DNA of 17,186 nt, from positions 964,959-982,144 of the forward strand of contig MU631310.1 of NCBI GenBank assembly GCA_026770615.1, given 5' to 3'. Numbering within the stretch: position 1 is the stretch's first letter; each line of letters starts with the position of its first letter. A program made the position numbers and the translations under genes. Shown here in pieces: positions 1-7,722 of this stretch. The notes beneath the pieces are model-generated. The model saw nothing but the letters and a program-made list of their open reading frames with translations. It was not told the origin of the DNA and did not search any database. This DNA is from Pavlovales sp. CCMP2436 (Eukaryota; Haptophyta; Pavlovophyceae; Pavlovales).

Positions 1-110
1 TTTGGGAAATGATACGGAATGAATACGCATACTTTCTTATTGTTAATTCTTATTGTGAATTCTGAAGAGACTCTTTGACGCAATATTGAGCGGGGAACAA
101 CTTCGGTAAT

Positions 111-199
111 CTAGCAGCGTGGGGGGGTATTTTTAGTAGACTACTGGGCTTTCAGCACTTATGCCGAAAGCTAGCAGCGTGGGGGGGGTATTTTTAGTG
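111..199. repeat. Tandem repeat headed by a G-run
   Basis: CTAGCAGCGT followed by seven or eight G and then TATTTTTAGT occurs at 111-137 and again at 171-198, a spacing of 60-61 bp. Related G-run/TTATTTTTG junctions occur near 7263-7281. Confidence 0.8.
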
Positions 200-205
200 A
201 CTAAA

Positions 206-234
206 TGCAGAATCGGCTCTGAGCCGATTCTGCA
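206..234. repeat. Perfect palindrome, 14-bp arms, 1-nt loop
   Basis: TGCAGAATCGGCTC at 206-219 is followed by one T and then its exact reverse complement at 221-234. It lies directly after the second G-run repeat. No U-tract follows, so it is not called a terminator. Confidence 0.85.
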
Positions 235-462
235 CTTATTCATTTCTCTTATTATATTTTTAATCAAGGCAAGATCCTTGTAGAACTCTGAAGGGCTCCC
301 TAGTCGTAGAATTTGACGGGGGACAAATTTGTTGCCATAGTCCGTCACCTGATTCTTTTGGGAAGGACGAGAAAATGGCACTTAAAAAAATTTACCGGCA
401 TCTTCCTGGACTTGGTACTACACATCATGAAGTATGCTCGTTAGGAACCTTGAGAGCACACC

Positions 463-690
463 TAAGCGTAGATTTAGACGAGGAACAATTTCGATGCTGG
501 ATTCGACACCTGATTCTAACGGGATCGTCAAGAACAGAGCGGACGAAGTGAGGGAGGGTGGTATTTCCGCATCCAGGTCTACGTACGTCCTCTCACTTTG
601 GAGGCCAATTTCTCGTCATTTTTAAAAGAATCAAGCCGCAAACCACATGAACAAAATTGTTCCCCGTCAAATTCTACATTTAGACAGGTC
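463..690. mobile_element. Foldback/MITE family F, copy 2
   Basis: The left end (467-491, GTAGATTTAGACGAGGAACA...) and the right end (654-684, TTGTTCCCCGTCAAATTCTA...) are imperfect inverted repeats. Internal modules (ACACCTGATTCTAACG, then CGAAGTGAGGGAGGGTGGTA) are shared with the other F copies. There is no plausible coding content. About 228 bp with terminal inverted repeats and several local copies is MITE-like; no clear target-site duplication was identified. Confidence 0.65.
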
Positions 691-1014
691 TTCAAAGTTT
701 GATGAACACCCAATTTGTAATTATTTATATTATCGGAGAATAAATGCCCACTAAAGTACCGCCGCCTCACTGGTACAAAGTCTTACCAAGGGTGTAAGGG
801 ATGGCAACTCAGGCTTCCCTTTATTTCAACCGTGTTTACACATTTCTGACGGCCCATCGAGGTCTTCCTTCGAATTATAAGGACGTTTATTTTATTGGGT
901 GCTCAGAGCTTATAAATGCCCACTAAAAATACCAGGGATAGGAGTATTAAGTGTTATCTGAGTGTGTTCGAAGAACTAAGTGTAACGGCAGGCCCTTTTG
1001 GCTGTGTGTTAGGT
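691..1014. other. Non-coding spacer with short dispersed repeats
   Basis: I see no gene. TACCGCCGCCTCACTGGTAC at about 760-779 recurs with one change at 1147-1166, and AAATGCCCACTAAA occurs at about 742 and 916. These look like fragments of the same repeat families. Confidence 0.5.
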
Positions 1015-1130
1015 GGGGGCCCAGCCGGCCGACTGTGTGTTAGCTGCGGCGAGTGTTAGCTAACAGCTAACACACACTCAGTGTTTGCTAACAGCTAATA
1101 CACACTCAGTGTTAGATGATCAACTAACAC
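1015..1130. repeat. Local GTTAGCTAACA-type tandem/palindromic repeat
   Basis: Interleaved copies of CTGTGTGTTAG, GTGTTAGCTAACAGCTAA and ACACACTCAGTGTT make a short tandem and partly self-complementary block. No reading frame crosses it convincingly. Confidence 0.6.
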
Positions 1131-1170
1131 TCCTATTTCTGAAAAATACCGCCGCCTCGCTGGTACATAG

Positions 1171-1352
1171 TTTGACACCTGATTCTAACAAAAAGTATAA
1201 GAAAACGGCCTCCGAAGTGAAGGTGGTACTTTCAGCATGTGAGTCAAAATACCACCCTCACTTCGGATGCCATTTACTCGTCCTTCTCTTCGGAATCAGG
1301 TGTCAAGCCATATAACCGAAGTTGTTCCCCGTTCAATCTTGCGTCTAGACGT
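1171..1352. mobile_element. Foldback/MITE family F, copy 3
   Basis: TTGACACCTGATTC at 1172-1185 pairs with GAATCAGGTGTCAA at 1293-1306. The inner arms GCCTCCGAAGTGAAGGTGGT and ACCACCCTCACTTCGGATGC pair as well. The right outer arm (1318-1352, GTTGTTCCCCGTTCAATCTT...) matches other F copies; the left outer arm is missing. Reading frames here are by-products of the inverted repeat. Confidence 0.7.
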
Positions 1353-1900
1353 ATCTTCAGAATAAGTACTGCGTCCAAAACTGAGTTTGGTCAAAAGGCC
1401 CCTGAAGTAGTTTTCTGATGCTTCGCCAAAGCATCAAAATAATTCAGCAAAACAAATCGAAACGAACACGGCGCTGGCCATGTGAGGAGAAGTCGTTATT
1501 TTATAATAGTTCTTATTGTTTTTAAAAAAAATGTTGATGATGATAATGTAGATGACAATACTAACTAATCAAACTGACTAACCAACTAACTAATTAAGTC
1601 ATAATAATAGGTGTTGCACTCCGCTGTCCATGCCGCCCTCTCCCCCGGAGAAGTCGTCGGGCCGGGGTCGGTACCGTCGCAAGTCGGCAAGGCGCCGGCA
1701 CGTAGCCACCAGCTGGGCGTCAAGCTAGCCTAACTTCAGGCGTCCTGATTAAATTAGGCTCACGGGCACGTAGCCACCAGTTTTTAAAATATCGCTTTAA
1801 AATCTTGCTACAATTCAGTTCAATGTAGTTATCGAGCAGTACATTTTATTAGAAATGTATAACTTACCAAGACCAACGATGAAGCTCTACATATATGACT
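1353..1900. other. Gene-free spacer
   Basis: No gene is supported. The stretch includes an ACTAACTAATC-like simple repeat (about 1560-1600), a short GC-rich island (1620-1730) in which GGCACGTAGCCACCAG occurs twice (about 1697 and 1764), and AT-rich sequence. The GC island has no sustained codon pattern. Confidence 0.5.
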
Positions 1901-2359
1901 GATAGAGATCCAAGCTGGCGTCTGACTGTCCTGAATGAAAGGTGTATGATAATAAGCGGAGCGGCTCTATATCCATATCTGTATGTGAATCTATTTATTA
2001 ATTAAATTATGAAAGGCCAAAAAAGTTCTTCGCGATGGCGCCTCTGGCGGAGTGCCTTCGGCGAGCTAGTATTTTGTTCTACGTTGTGAAAATCAAAACC
2101 GAAATTGCTATTAGTTTCTTAGAAGCCCTGTTCGAGATGGAGAAGTCGTCGGTGGCACTCGGGTTTTGTACGTGGGATCCTGTACTCGCTCAACTGTCGG
2201 TGAACGCTTCAGATGCTTGCCTCGCCTCAGCCGTCGGAGTCCCGACCATCTCCCTAACCCAACCTCACCTCTACCTCCACCATCTCTGCTGCCAGGACTA
2301 ACGTCTGACGTCGACCAAGTCAGTGAGTGAACAACACCTGTTGAACCATGCTAAGCCGC
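1901..2359. repeat. Dispersed repeat with B (left) and A (right) modules
   Basis: Module B (1901-1941, containing CAAGCTGGCGTCTGACTGTC) and module A (2305-2359, containing GAACAACACCTGTTGAACCA) both recur on the opposite strand at 6511-6618, but there as A followed directly by B. The 88-codon frame at 2035-2301 lies between the modules; it has no recognisable domain and I do not call it a gene. Confidence 0.6.
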
Positions 2360-2364
2360 TATAA

Positions 2365-2715
2365 AATATATCTCCCCACCTTTTCAAAAAAAAACGTGGG
2401 GAGGCGTTAAACGAACTTTTTCTTTTAACTTATCGTTCGTTTAAAGTGAACTCATCGGCCCGGTTCTTTTCGCTATGAATCCGTCACCTCTTCTCACACC
2501 GCTTTGCTGCTCTCGTTCGTCGAAGTCCTCGTGCCTCTCGGTGCCTCGGCGCCGACTTGCTCTTCATCTACCAGCTGCTTCTACGGTTCCGCAGTTGATA
2601 ACCGCTGAGTCGCATCTCACTTCGCGTTCTCCGCAGAACTCTCCATCGCGCCTCACCGTCGCGCAAGAACTCGTCGCTCGTCGCTCCCACTACGGGATCG
2701 TAGTTTTCCACCTCG
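2365..2715. other. Upstream region of the Sel1/PARP locus
   Basis: AT-rich sequence (2365-2470) grades into a GC-rich, Ser/Arg-rich stretch (2475-2715) that is open in another frame but has no domain. In the Sel1 frame the nearest upstream stop is a TAG at 2701, just before the ATG at 2716. The promoter or 5' UTR of the Sel1/PARP gene probably lies here; I recognise no specific promoter element. Confidence 0.35.
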
Positions 2716-3429
2716 ATGGCACGGTCGCGGGGAACGGAGCTCTGCGTCCTTGCCGTGCTCTGCGGTCTCGGTGTGTCCATGTGGCCTCGCTGGTACGGCC
2801 AGGGGGTGGCGCAGAGCTTGGCGGAAAAGGCGCGGCTGATGCAGTGCTCTGCAAGTGCGCGCCAGTTCGAGCTCGGCAATCGCTATGCACTCGGCCTGGG
2901 GGTGGTGCAGAGCTGGGCGGAGGCGGTGCGGCTGTACGGGCTCGCGGCCGAGCAGGGCTCTGCAAGTGCGTAGTTCGAGCTCGGCAATCGCTATGCGTAC
3001 GGCCAGGGGGTGGCGCAGAGCTGGGCGGAGGCGGCGCGGCTGTACGGGCTCGCGGCCGAGCAGGGCTTTGGACTGGCGCAGCTCGAGCTCGGCCGCCGCT
3101 ATGTGCTCGGCCAGGGGGTAGCGAAGAGCTGGGCGGAGGCGACGCGGCTGTACGGGCTCGCGGCCGAGCAGGGCTTTGGACTGGCGAAGCTCGAGCTCGG
3201 CCGCCGCTATGCGCTCGGCCAGGGGGTAGCGCAGAGCTGGGCGGAGGTGGCGCGGCTGTACGGGCTCGCGGCCGAGTAGGGCTTTGGACTGGCGCAGCTC
3301 GAGCTCGACCGCATGACGGCTCAGCTCGAGCTCGACCGCAAGCTCGAGCTCGACCGCAAGCTCGAGCTCGACCGCAAGCTCGAGCTCGACCGCAAGCTCG
3401 AGCGTACTCCCTTGCTCGAGCTCGACCGC
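2716..3429 (+). CDS. Sel1-repeat (TPR-like) protein region with two in-frame TAG codons
   Basis: The start is the ATG at 2716. A mildly hydrophobic N-terminus (residues 9-21, LCVLAVLCGLGVS) could be a signal or anchor segment. Then come Sel1-like repeats of 36 residues (108 bp): a degenerate one (about 2788-2862), near-identical units at 2863-2970, 2971-3078, 3079-3186 and 3187-3294, and the beginning of another. The unit reads roughly AQLELGRRYALGQGVAQSWA, then EAARLYGLAAEQGFGL. Sel1 repeats form alpha/alpha solenoids that bind protein partners. TAG codons at 2971 and 3277 fall exactly where sister repeats have CAG (Gln in A-Q-x-E-L and A-E-Q-G). The same frame continues without TGA into the PARP region and ends at 4557, so this may be the N-terminal half of one 613-residue protein or a separate gene. 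The repeat assignment is firm; gene integrity is not. Confidence 0.75.
2788..3294 (+). repeat. 108-bp tandem array encoding Sel1 repeats
   Basis: The units differ by only a few bases across 108 bp, for example the shared block GGCTGTACGGGCTCGCGGCC. This implies recent duplication or gene conversion, and it gives an internal alignment showing which base changed to make each TAG. Confidence 0.85.
3313..3429 (+). repeat. 18-bp tandem repeat (CTCGAGCTCGACCGCAAG), encodes LELDRK
   Basis: The 18-bp unit CTCGAGCTCGACCGCAAG is repeated four times in a row with partial units on either side. In the Sel1 frame it encodes LELDRK, apparently expanded from the QLELDR start of the last, incomplete Sel1 unit. 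The result is a charged, probably helical linker. An AT-rich, hydrophobic stretch (about 3430-3515) follows, ends in TTCATCAG and may be an intron. Confidence 0.8.
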
Positions 3430-3684
3430 AACCTCGTTTATGCTATGCTAATATATTGGTTGCTCATCGAGTATCCGCCCATTTTCGTCTTCCTTGCTTC
3501 ATCAGTCCCAGCTCCGGTGTACGAACTCTGGGGCTGGGTTTGCCAATTCTGGAGCTGGGGCAAACGACGCACGCCGAGCCGTTCGACGCCGTATTCCATC
3601 CTGTTTGCCACAAGCACGCCGAGCCGCTCGACGCCGGCTTCCACCACCTCGCCGCGCTCAACGCAGGCCCAGCCCCGGCCCCCT

Positions 3685-4557
3685 ATGGCGCTAAATGCGG
3701 CGCAGCTAAAGGCGCAGCATCCCTCAGTGCCTGCCTACTGGAAGCACGCAGAGCCGCTGACATGGACGTGTGACCACTGTGGGCTGCTGTACAAGGTGAT
3801 AACCCCATCTTGCCTACACTGCAATTCTGTTCACGGGCAACGGTGGTACCATTGGCGGCGCAGAATGAGGAAGGATCTCGACGTGGAGGATCTCGGGCTG
3901 CTCGTGAAGGATGCGTATGTGGACTGTGGCTACATGTGCCAGCAGGCCTCGCAGATGCTGAGAGTAACGAGCAACAACGGCTGCGCGTGCAGCATCCCTG
4001 ATGAGTTTGACAAAGTGCGCGTCTATCGGATCGAGCACCATCCTATGTGGCAGCGCTTCTGCTTCCACGAGAAGCAGATCGAGGTCGAGGTGGCAGGTTC
4101 TGCGAGTCCGCCGCTCGAGCTGTTCAAGTCGCAAGATTGGCTGCTCCGCTTGGAGGAGCGAAACGGCCTCTCTGTGCTAGCCTTCACCCGATACTGCCAC
4201 GCCGTAACGCACGATGTCGGGAGGCTCGAGGGTGCTGGTGCTCCATGGCACCAGCACTTCGAGCCTCCCGACATCGTGCGTTACGGCCTCCGGACCAAGT
4301 TCACGTGGACAAAAAGCGGCGGTACCCTGTACGGGACGGGACTATACTTTACGAACTCGGCGTGTAAGGCGTGGCAGTACACGGACCGTGGAGTTGTCGG
4401 CGGCAAGAAGCAGGGCCGCGCCATCATCTTAGTCTGCCACGTCGCCCTGGGCAAAACAGAGCTGCTCACTGCGGCGCCTACGGTGACTGTTATAGTACGC
4501 ATTTCGTCAAAACACCCCCCCCCCGGCCCGCGGATCTGCGCCCTCCCCCGGACCTGA
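3685..4557 (+). CDS. RanBP2-type zinc finger plus PARP (ADP-ribosyltransferase) domain, 3' end missing
   Basis: Numbering is from the in-frame ATG at 3685 (the frame is open to 2716 except for the TAGs). Residues 27-46 form a RanBP2-type finger: W-T-C-x2-C-x10-C-x2-C, Cys 29, 32, 43 and 46. Then comes a PARP-like fold: VYRIEHHPMWQRF (the segment before the active site), a W-H pair (His189) where PARPs have the NAD-binding His, EPPDIVRYGL, and GTLYGTGLYFTNSACKAWQY with Tyr221 as the second residue of the H-Y-E triad, then a RAIILVCHVALGKT strand. PARPs transfer ADP-ribose from NAD+ to proteins or nucleic acids. The frame ends at a TGA (4555-4557) soon after that strand, so the last strands and the catalytic Glu are absent; they are found inverted at 4820-4950. 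The final ~30 residues, beside a C-run near 4515, do not look like PARP. Family call strong; activity unlikely as drawn. Confidence 0.8.
   Translation: MALNAAQLKAQHPSVPAYWKHAEPLTWTCDHCGLLYKVITPSCLHCNSVHGQRWYHWRRRMRKDLDVEDLGLLVKDAYVDCGYMCQQASQMLRVTSNNGCACSIPDEFDKVRVYRIEHHPMWQRFCFHEKQIEVEVAGSASPPLELFKSQDWLLRLEERNGLSVLAFTRYCHAVTHDVGRLEGAGAPWHQHFEPPDIVRYGLRTKFTWTKSGGTLYGTGLYFTNSACKAWQYTDRGVVGGKKQGRAIILVCHVALGKTELLTAAPTVTVIVRISSKHPPPGPRICALPRT
4201..4287. repeat. 40-bp near-perfect hairpin inside the PARP catalytic region
   Basis: The left arm 4201-4241 (GCCGTAACGCACGATGTCGG...) and right arm 4248-4287 are reverse complements with one bulged base and one mismatch. They are separated by the 6-nt loop TCCATG. 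The right arm encodes the conserved EPPDIVRYG stretch, while the left arm encodes a PARP-unlike THDVGRLEGAG, so the left arm looks like an inverted copy of the right. Confidence 0.9.
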
Positions 4558-4819
4558 CGCCGACGGGCACCCAATCCGAAACCCTCCGTAGGCAGTCCCG
4601 TATGATTTGTTGCGGACTCCTCCCTAATGACCATATATGTATAAAATATAGTCTGTTATAATATATATAATTTGACTCTGTCTTAAGCCCAATGCCGAGG
4701 TGTCATCATGCATGTCGTGAGGTGTCACAGGAGCGCTGCAACAAGCTGGTAATGACTCGAGCGTGGAGGAGCAGTGAAGAAATCGCACTTCTCTTCTTCC
4801 TGGGTCGCCATTCTCGTCG
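4558..4819. other. Spacer between the split PARP parts
   Basis: This holds a C-rich tail, an AT-rich stretch (4620-4680) and the 3' flank of the inverted exon. On the minus strand a small open frame (4728-4814, beginning MATQEEEKCDFF and ending in TGA) lies just downstream of the inverted PARP exon. It is too short to call. Confidence 0.35.
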
Positions 4820-4950
4820 TCACTTACCAATCTCGAGAACGAACTCGGGGTACACCATTGTCTCATCTGAGACGATGAACTCGTTGTGAACCTGCTTGGC
4901 CCCGGGCCGCGTAGTGTGATTGTGCTTGGCCATCTTGCTGTGGGTTGCTG
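4820..4950 (-). pseudogene. PARP C-terminal exon with catalytic-Glu motif, inverted relative to the rest of the gene
   Basis: The minus strand reads about 40 residues ending VHNEFIVSDETMVYPEFVLE-IGK, then TGA (4820-4822). This is the PARP C-terminal signature: H-N-E-F-I-V corresponds to N-E-Y-I-V-Y in PARP1, where Glu is the third H-Y-E residue; here the Glu codon is 4880-4882. Y-P-E-F is the usual end of the domain. The upstream minus-strand sequence ends in CAG (TTGAGCAG or CCCACAG), suitable as a 3' splice site. There is no other PARP piece on this strand nearby, while the plus-strand gene lacks exactly this part. I infer that a block carrying the last exon was inverted. The exon start is uncertain by about 15 bases. 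Confidence 0.7.
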
Positions 4951-5205
4951 CTCAAGTAATCCGGGTAGCGGGCAAGGGTGCACCCCACTAGCTGCATACG
5001 GCTTTTCGGTCACCATTATAATCTTGAAAACTTGATGTTTTTGGCAGTCGGCCTACGGCCGACTGCGCTGCGGTGGGGCTATAAGGCGCGCGTAGCGTGC
5101 CCCGCGAATCATGATTACAGAATTTATGATTTTTGTATATATATTGATCAACATTTATTGCTCTGTAGTCTATACTAGTCAGAAGTATGCGAGCTTAATT
5201 TCATT

Positions 5206-6058
5206 TTATTTTTCGTAGTTACGGCACAAGTAAGCCTGGTCGTTAACTTCCGACATCCTGGATGCTAAAGAATGTGGCCTGGTCGTTAACTTCAGACATC
5301 CTGGTTGCCCGTTGCGCGGCTCGTAGCCGCCGTTGCACTCGAGGAACGGCATAGTTGCCCGCCAGTTTCCCCTTGTCTTAACGAGATGGAAGTGCGAGGT
5401 GCAGACTAAGCAAATGTACTTGCCTGTCGCGAGCATCACGAGCCAGTTTTGCGTAGAACCCAGCGTCCTTGCGTCACGAAGCGTCTCGAATTCCGCCGCA
5501 ATCGAGCGGCGCTCACTGTCAAAGCGCGCCTGCATCAGTGCATCCGCTGCTCTTGCTCGTGCATCTGCAGCGCAAAGAGGCGGCACTGCTCTGCTCCAGC
5601 CTCCTCGATGACTATTCTCAATTACCGCGCCTGCTTGACGATCGCCTGCAGCGCCGCCCATTTGAGCGACCGCCAGTCCTCGAACGCGCTGCCGCCCGCG
5701 TTGCCGGCCGCGCGCTGGGTGCTGCCACCCGCTCCCTCGCCTGCGCCGCCGGCCGCGGGCTCGCGCTCGATGAACGCGCTGCCACCCGCTCCCTCGCATG
5801 TGCCACTGGCCGCGCGCTCGGAGCTGTCGCCCGCTCCCTCGCCTGCGCCGCCGGCCGTGCGCTCGGCGCTGCCACCCGCGCTGATCGCTTCAACGTTGTC
5901 ATTGAGAACGCTGGTCGAACCACCTGCGATGGTCCAGGGGTTCGACTTGGAGATGACGGGCAACGCTTCCGGCTTGCACTTCCGGCCTGAACCATCGCGC
6001 AAGCCACCGTGTCCACTCATCGTGCTTGAGCTTACGCCCGGGCGCGTTCTTTTTGCCT
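5206..6058 (-). pseudogene. Hypothetical protein with Gly/Ala-rich repeats and coiled coil, broken frame
   Basis: Coding-like sequence crosses three pieces. 6058-6000 reads GKKNAPGRKLKHDEWTRWL, preceded by a pyrimidine-rich tract and CTGCAG, a good 3' splice site. A one-base shift then leads to 6018-5622 (an ATG frame with CKPEALPVISKSNPWTIAGG and a GGAGEGAGGS-type repeat). A TAA follows (5622-5624) where the sentence continues as LRIVIEEAGAEQCRLFALQM. Another one-base shift near 5545 leads to ALMQARFDSERRSIAAEFE (coiled coil) and a Cys-containing tail, CLVCTSHFH, ending in TAA at 5206-5208. The family is not recognised; the HDEW...WL start is faintly like a Myb/SANT-type DNA-binding region, which I do not claim. 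The two shifts and the stop suggest decay, assembly errors, or (for the TAA) recoding. Confidence 0.45.
5234..5304. repeat. 28-bp direct repeat, 43-bp period
   Basis: GCCTGGTCGTTAACTTC, then CGACATCCTGG or AGACATCCTGG, occurs at 5234-5261 and 5277-5304. The 43-bp period is not a multiple of three, so the duplication changed the C-terminal reading of the minus-strand gene. Confidence 0.8.
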
Positions 6059-6510
6059 GCAGAAACTTGATTTACGCTTAAAATTTTGAAAAGGACCTAA
6101 AAAACTTGAATAAAAGGCCTAATTTTTTTCTTCGGCTAGCCGGCGGGGCACGCCCGGGCGCTATTGCTCAAAGCCGGGTGCACCCTTCGTAACGGGGGGG
6201 AGGGGCTGTCCGGGGAGGCGTCCAAAAAAAATTCATGCGAAAATTCCGTGAAGTCTGACCGCGCGTGCCGCCATTTGAACTGGAAAGCTCGTTCGCGCAC
6301 TAAAAGATTAGTAGCAAATCATTTCAATCTAAGTACAATCGGCTTAAATAGTTGAACTGACCATGACCTCGTCAACTGTCGAGGTAGTAAATAGGGACTC
6401 GGGGTCCGAAGGCCGCTCCTCTAATTAAGGAAAGGATAAAAAAATGTACGAATTAGATGCTTTATAAATTTTACAACATATATAGCGACGCAGCGCTCAG
6501 ACCAGCACAA
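6059..6510. other. Gene-free spacer upstream of the minus-strand gene
   Basis: On the minus strand 6059-6130 looks like the pyrimidine-rich 3' end of an intron. Farther upstream I see no recognisable exon. The plus-strand 63-codon frame at 6164-6355 has no coding signature. Confidence 0.4.
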
Positions 6511-6618
6511 CTTTCAGAACAGTCAGACGCCAGCTTGAATCCCTATCATAAATATATAGATTAACGGCTCAGCATGGTTCAACAGGTGTTGTTCAGTCAT
6601 TGGCTTGGTCGACGTCAG
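6511..6618 (-). repeat. Dispersed repeat, A and B modules joined
   Basis: The reverse complement carries module A (6618-6565) then, 16 bp later, module B (6548-6511). In the plus-strand copy at 1901-2359 the order is B then A, about 360 bp apart. Confidence 0.7.
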
Positions 6619-6663
6619 GCTGAGGCTGAGGTCGAGCGATCGACCCAAACTCACATGTACCAG

Positions 6664-6687
6664 CACTCACACCAAAGGGTGTGAGTG
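6664..6687. repeat. Short hairpin, 10-bp arms
   Basis: CACTCACACC, loop AAAG, GGTGTGAGTG. This is a perfect stem in AT-rich spacer, with no T-run after it on the plus strand. Confidence 0.7.
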
Positions 6688-6961
6688 TGTAAATCTTACA
6701 ACACCAACAATAACTCATGTACGGTCATTATGAAAGCAGATAATCTGCGTGAGGCTCATTTTCTAAGCAGGAACATATAAATAATTACGTCATTTACGTC
6801 ATATACAAGAAATGCTTATTATGGTATTTGCTATTATGAAGCCACTACTTCTACCGCCTGGGGCGCATTAACTGGCTTAAAAAGTGAGGCTACTGTTTCT
6901 CAGAATATCTGGCTTTCTTAATTTCCGTCTATGACTGTAAATATATGAATATATTTAGAAA
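6688..6961. other. AT-rich spacer
   Basis: I see no gene, repeat or conserved element in this interval. Confidence 0.5.
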
Positions 6962-7135
6962 TACAGGGGGTCGCGGACAATTAAAAGCCGTTACGTTTAT
7001 AAGAACGTAAGCCTCGATTCGTGTGCCCTTCAGCAGTTAGTAAATTAAGGCAAAATAATCATTGCCTAAATGTAATTCTAAGAAAATGAGCATCAACTCA
7101 AAATTCGCCGTTCTTAATGCCCGAGATTCCCTATA
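6962..7135. mobile_element. MITE family M, copy 1 (TA-flanked)
   Basis: The left end TACAGGGGGTCGCGGACAAT (6962) and the right end, as reverse complement TATAGGGAATCTCGGGCATT (7135), are terminal inverted repeats, both bounded by TA. Related ends are at 7215-7675, 8698-8864 and 16576-16859. A TA target and a CAGGG start fit the Tc1/mariner/pogo group best, though hAT elements can also start CAGGG. Confidence 0.7.
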
Positions 7136-7214
7136 CGTCCGTCCTCAGGTAGGTCTCCGCGCTGGACCCAAGTCATAATTACGTACCCCTGTTGTCGTCA
7201 TGCGTGAGCGGGCA

Positions 7215-7675
7215 TGCAGGGAGTCGCGGGCATTAAGAAAGCGTACCGTTAAGAATCTGAGCCGGGGGGGGGGTTATTTTTGCCGATGAAACTGAGCCTG
7301 CCCGAAAGCCAGTTTCTTAATTGGCTAAGAAACTGGGGGGGGGGTCCAAGGGGTCCCCCCCTAGACCGAAATAAAATGATTTTCCGGGAGCTCATTCAAA
7401 CAGTTATCTTCATGCAGCATTGCAGGACTCGGATTTCGGCGCGACGAGCTCTTTGACGCCCAGCCTCGGCCCGCGGAGTTCCGCAGTCGCGCACGAGCTC
7501 GACACCGAGCTGTTAGTTATGTTGTTTGCGCCCACTTTTAAAAAATCTACTTTTAATACTAGGGTTTGCCGAAGGCGGGGTAAAGAAACTGAGCCTGCCG
7601 CTCCGTCGACCTTAAGAAACAGCTAAGAAACTTAGCCTCAGTCCAAATTCGCCTTTCTTATTCCCACGACCCTCG
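7215..7675. mobile_element. MITE family M, copy 2 (longest)
   Basis: The left end is TGCAGGGAGTCGCGGGCATT and the right end, as reverse complement, is CCGAGGGTCGTGGGAATAAG. Inside are G-runs (7263-7271, 7335-7344), repeated AAGAAACTGAGCCTG-type segments and a GC-rich insert (about 7428-7512) unlike the rest. The 68-codon frame at 7420-7626 crosses the insert but matches no family; the insert could be captured host sequence. Confidence 0.6.
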
Positions 7676-7722
7676 GCGCTTGATAGCTCCGGCCCCCGGG
7701 GGGCAGCTAGCAGGGGTTTTAT

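Larger units (their letters stand above)
66..400 (+). repeat. Foldback repeat family F, copy 1 (two left arms, truncated)
   Basis: Two same-orientation copies of a left-arm sequence are seen at 66-101 (ending GGGGAACAACTTCGG) and 304-330 (TTTGACGGGGGACAAATT). The second is followed by the family inner motif CACCTGATTCT (347-357) and GGACGAGAAAATGGC. The same modules in the same order occur at 463-690, 1171-1352 and 8095-8304. No right arm is seen, so this copy is truncated. The interval between the arms holds the G-run tandem repeat. The short minus-strand reading frame here is not supported as a gene. Confidence 0.6.

Noticed and set aside
206..234. Rho-independent terminator
   Set aside because: Perfect stem, but no T-run after it and the context is eukaryotic repeat DNA.
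2035..2301. 88-codon plus-strand frame
   Set aside because: It lies inside a dispersed repeat between modules B and A, with no domain or sustained codon bias.
2475..3773. 432-codon plus-strand frame across the Sel1 region
   Set aside because: It is a frame-shifted reading of the Sel1 repeats (RPGGGAELGGGGAA-type, Arg/Gly/Ala-rich). The Sel1 and PARP domains are in a different frame.
4624..5016. 130-codon minus-strand frame
   Set aside because: It overlaps the inverted PARP exon in another frame; the exon frame has the PARP motif and this one does not.
7420..7626. 68-codon plus-strand frame
   Set aside because: It crosses MITE sequence and its end is repeat-derived; only the GC-rich insert is of interest.
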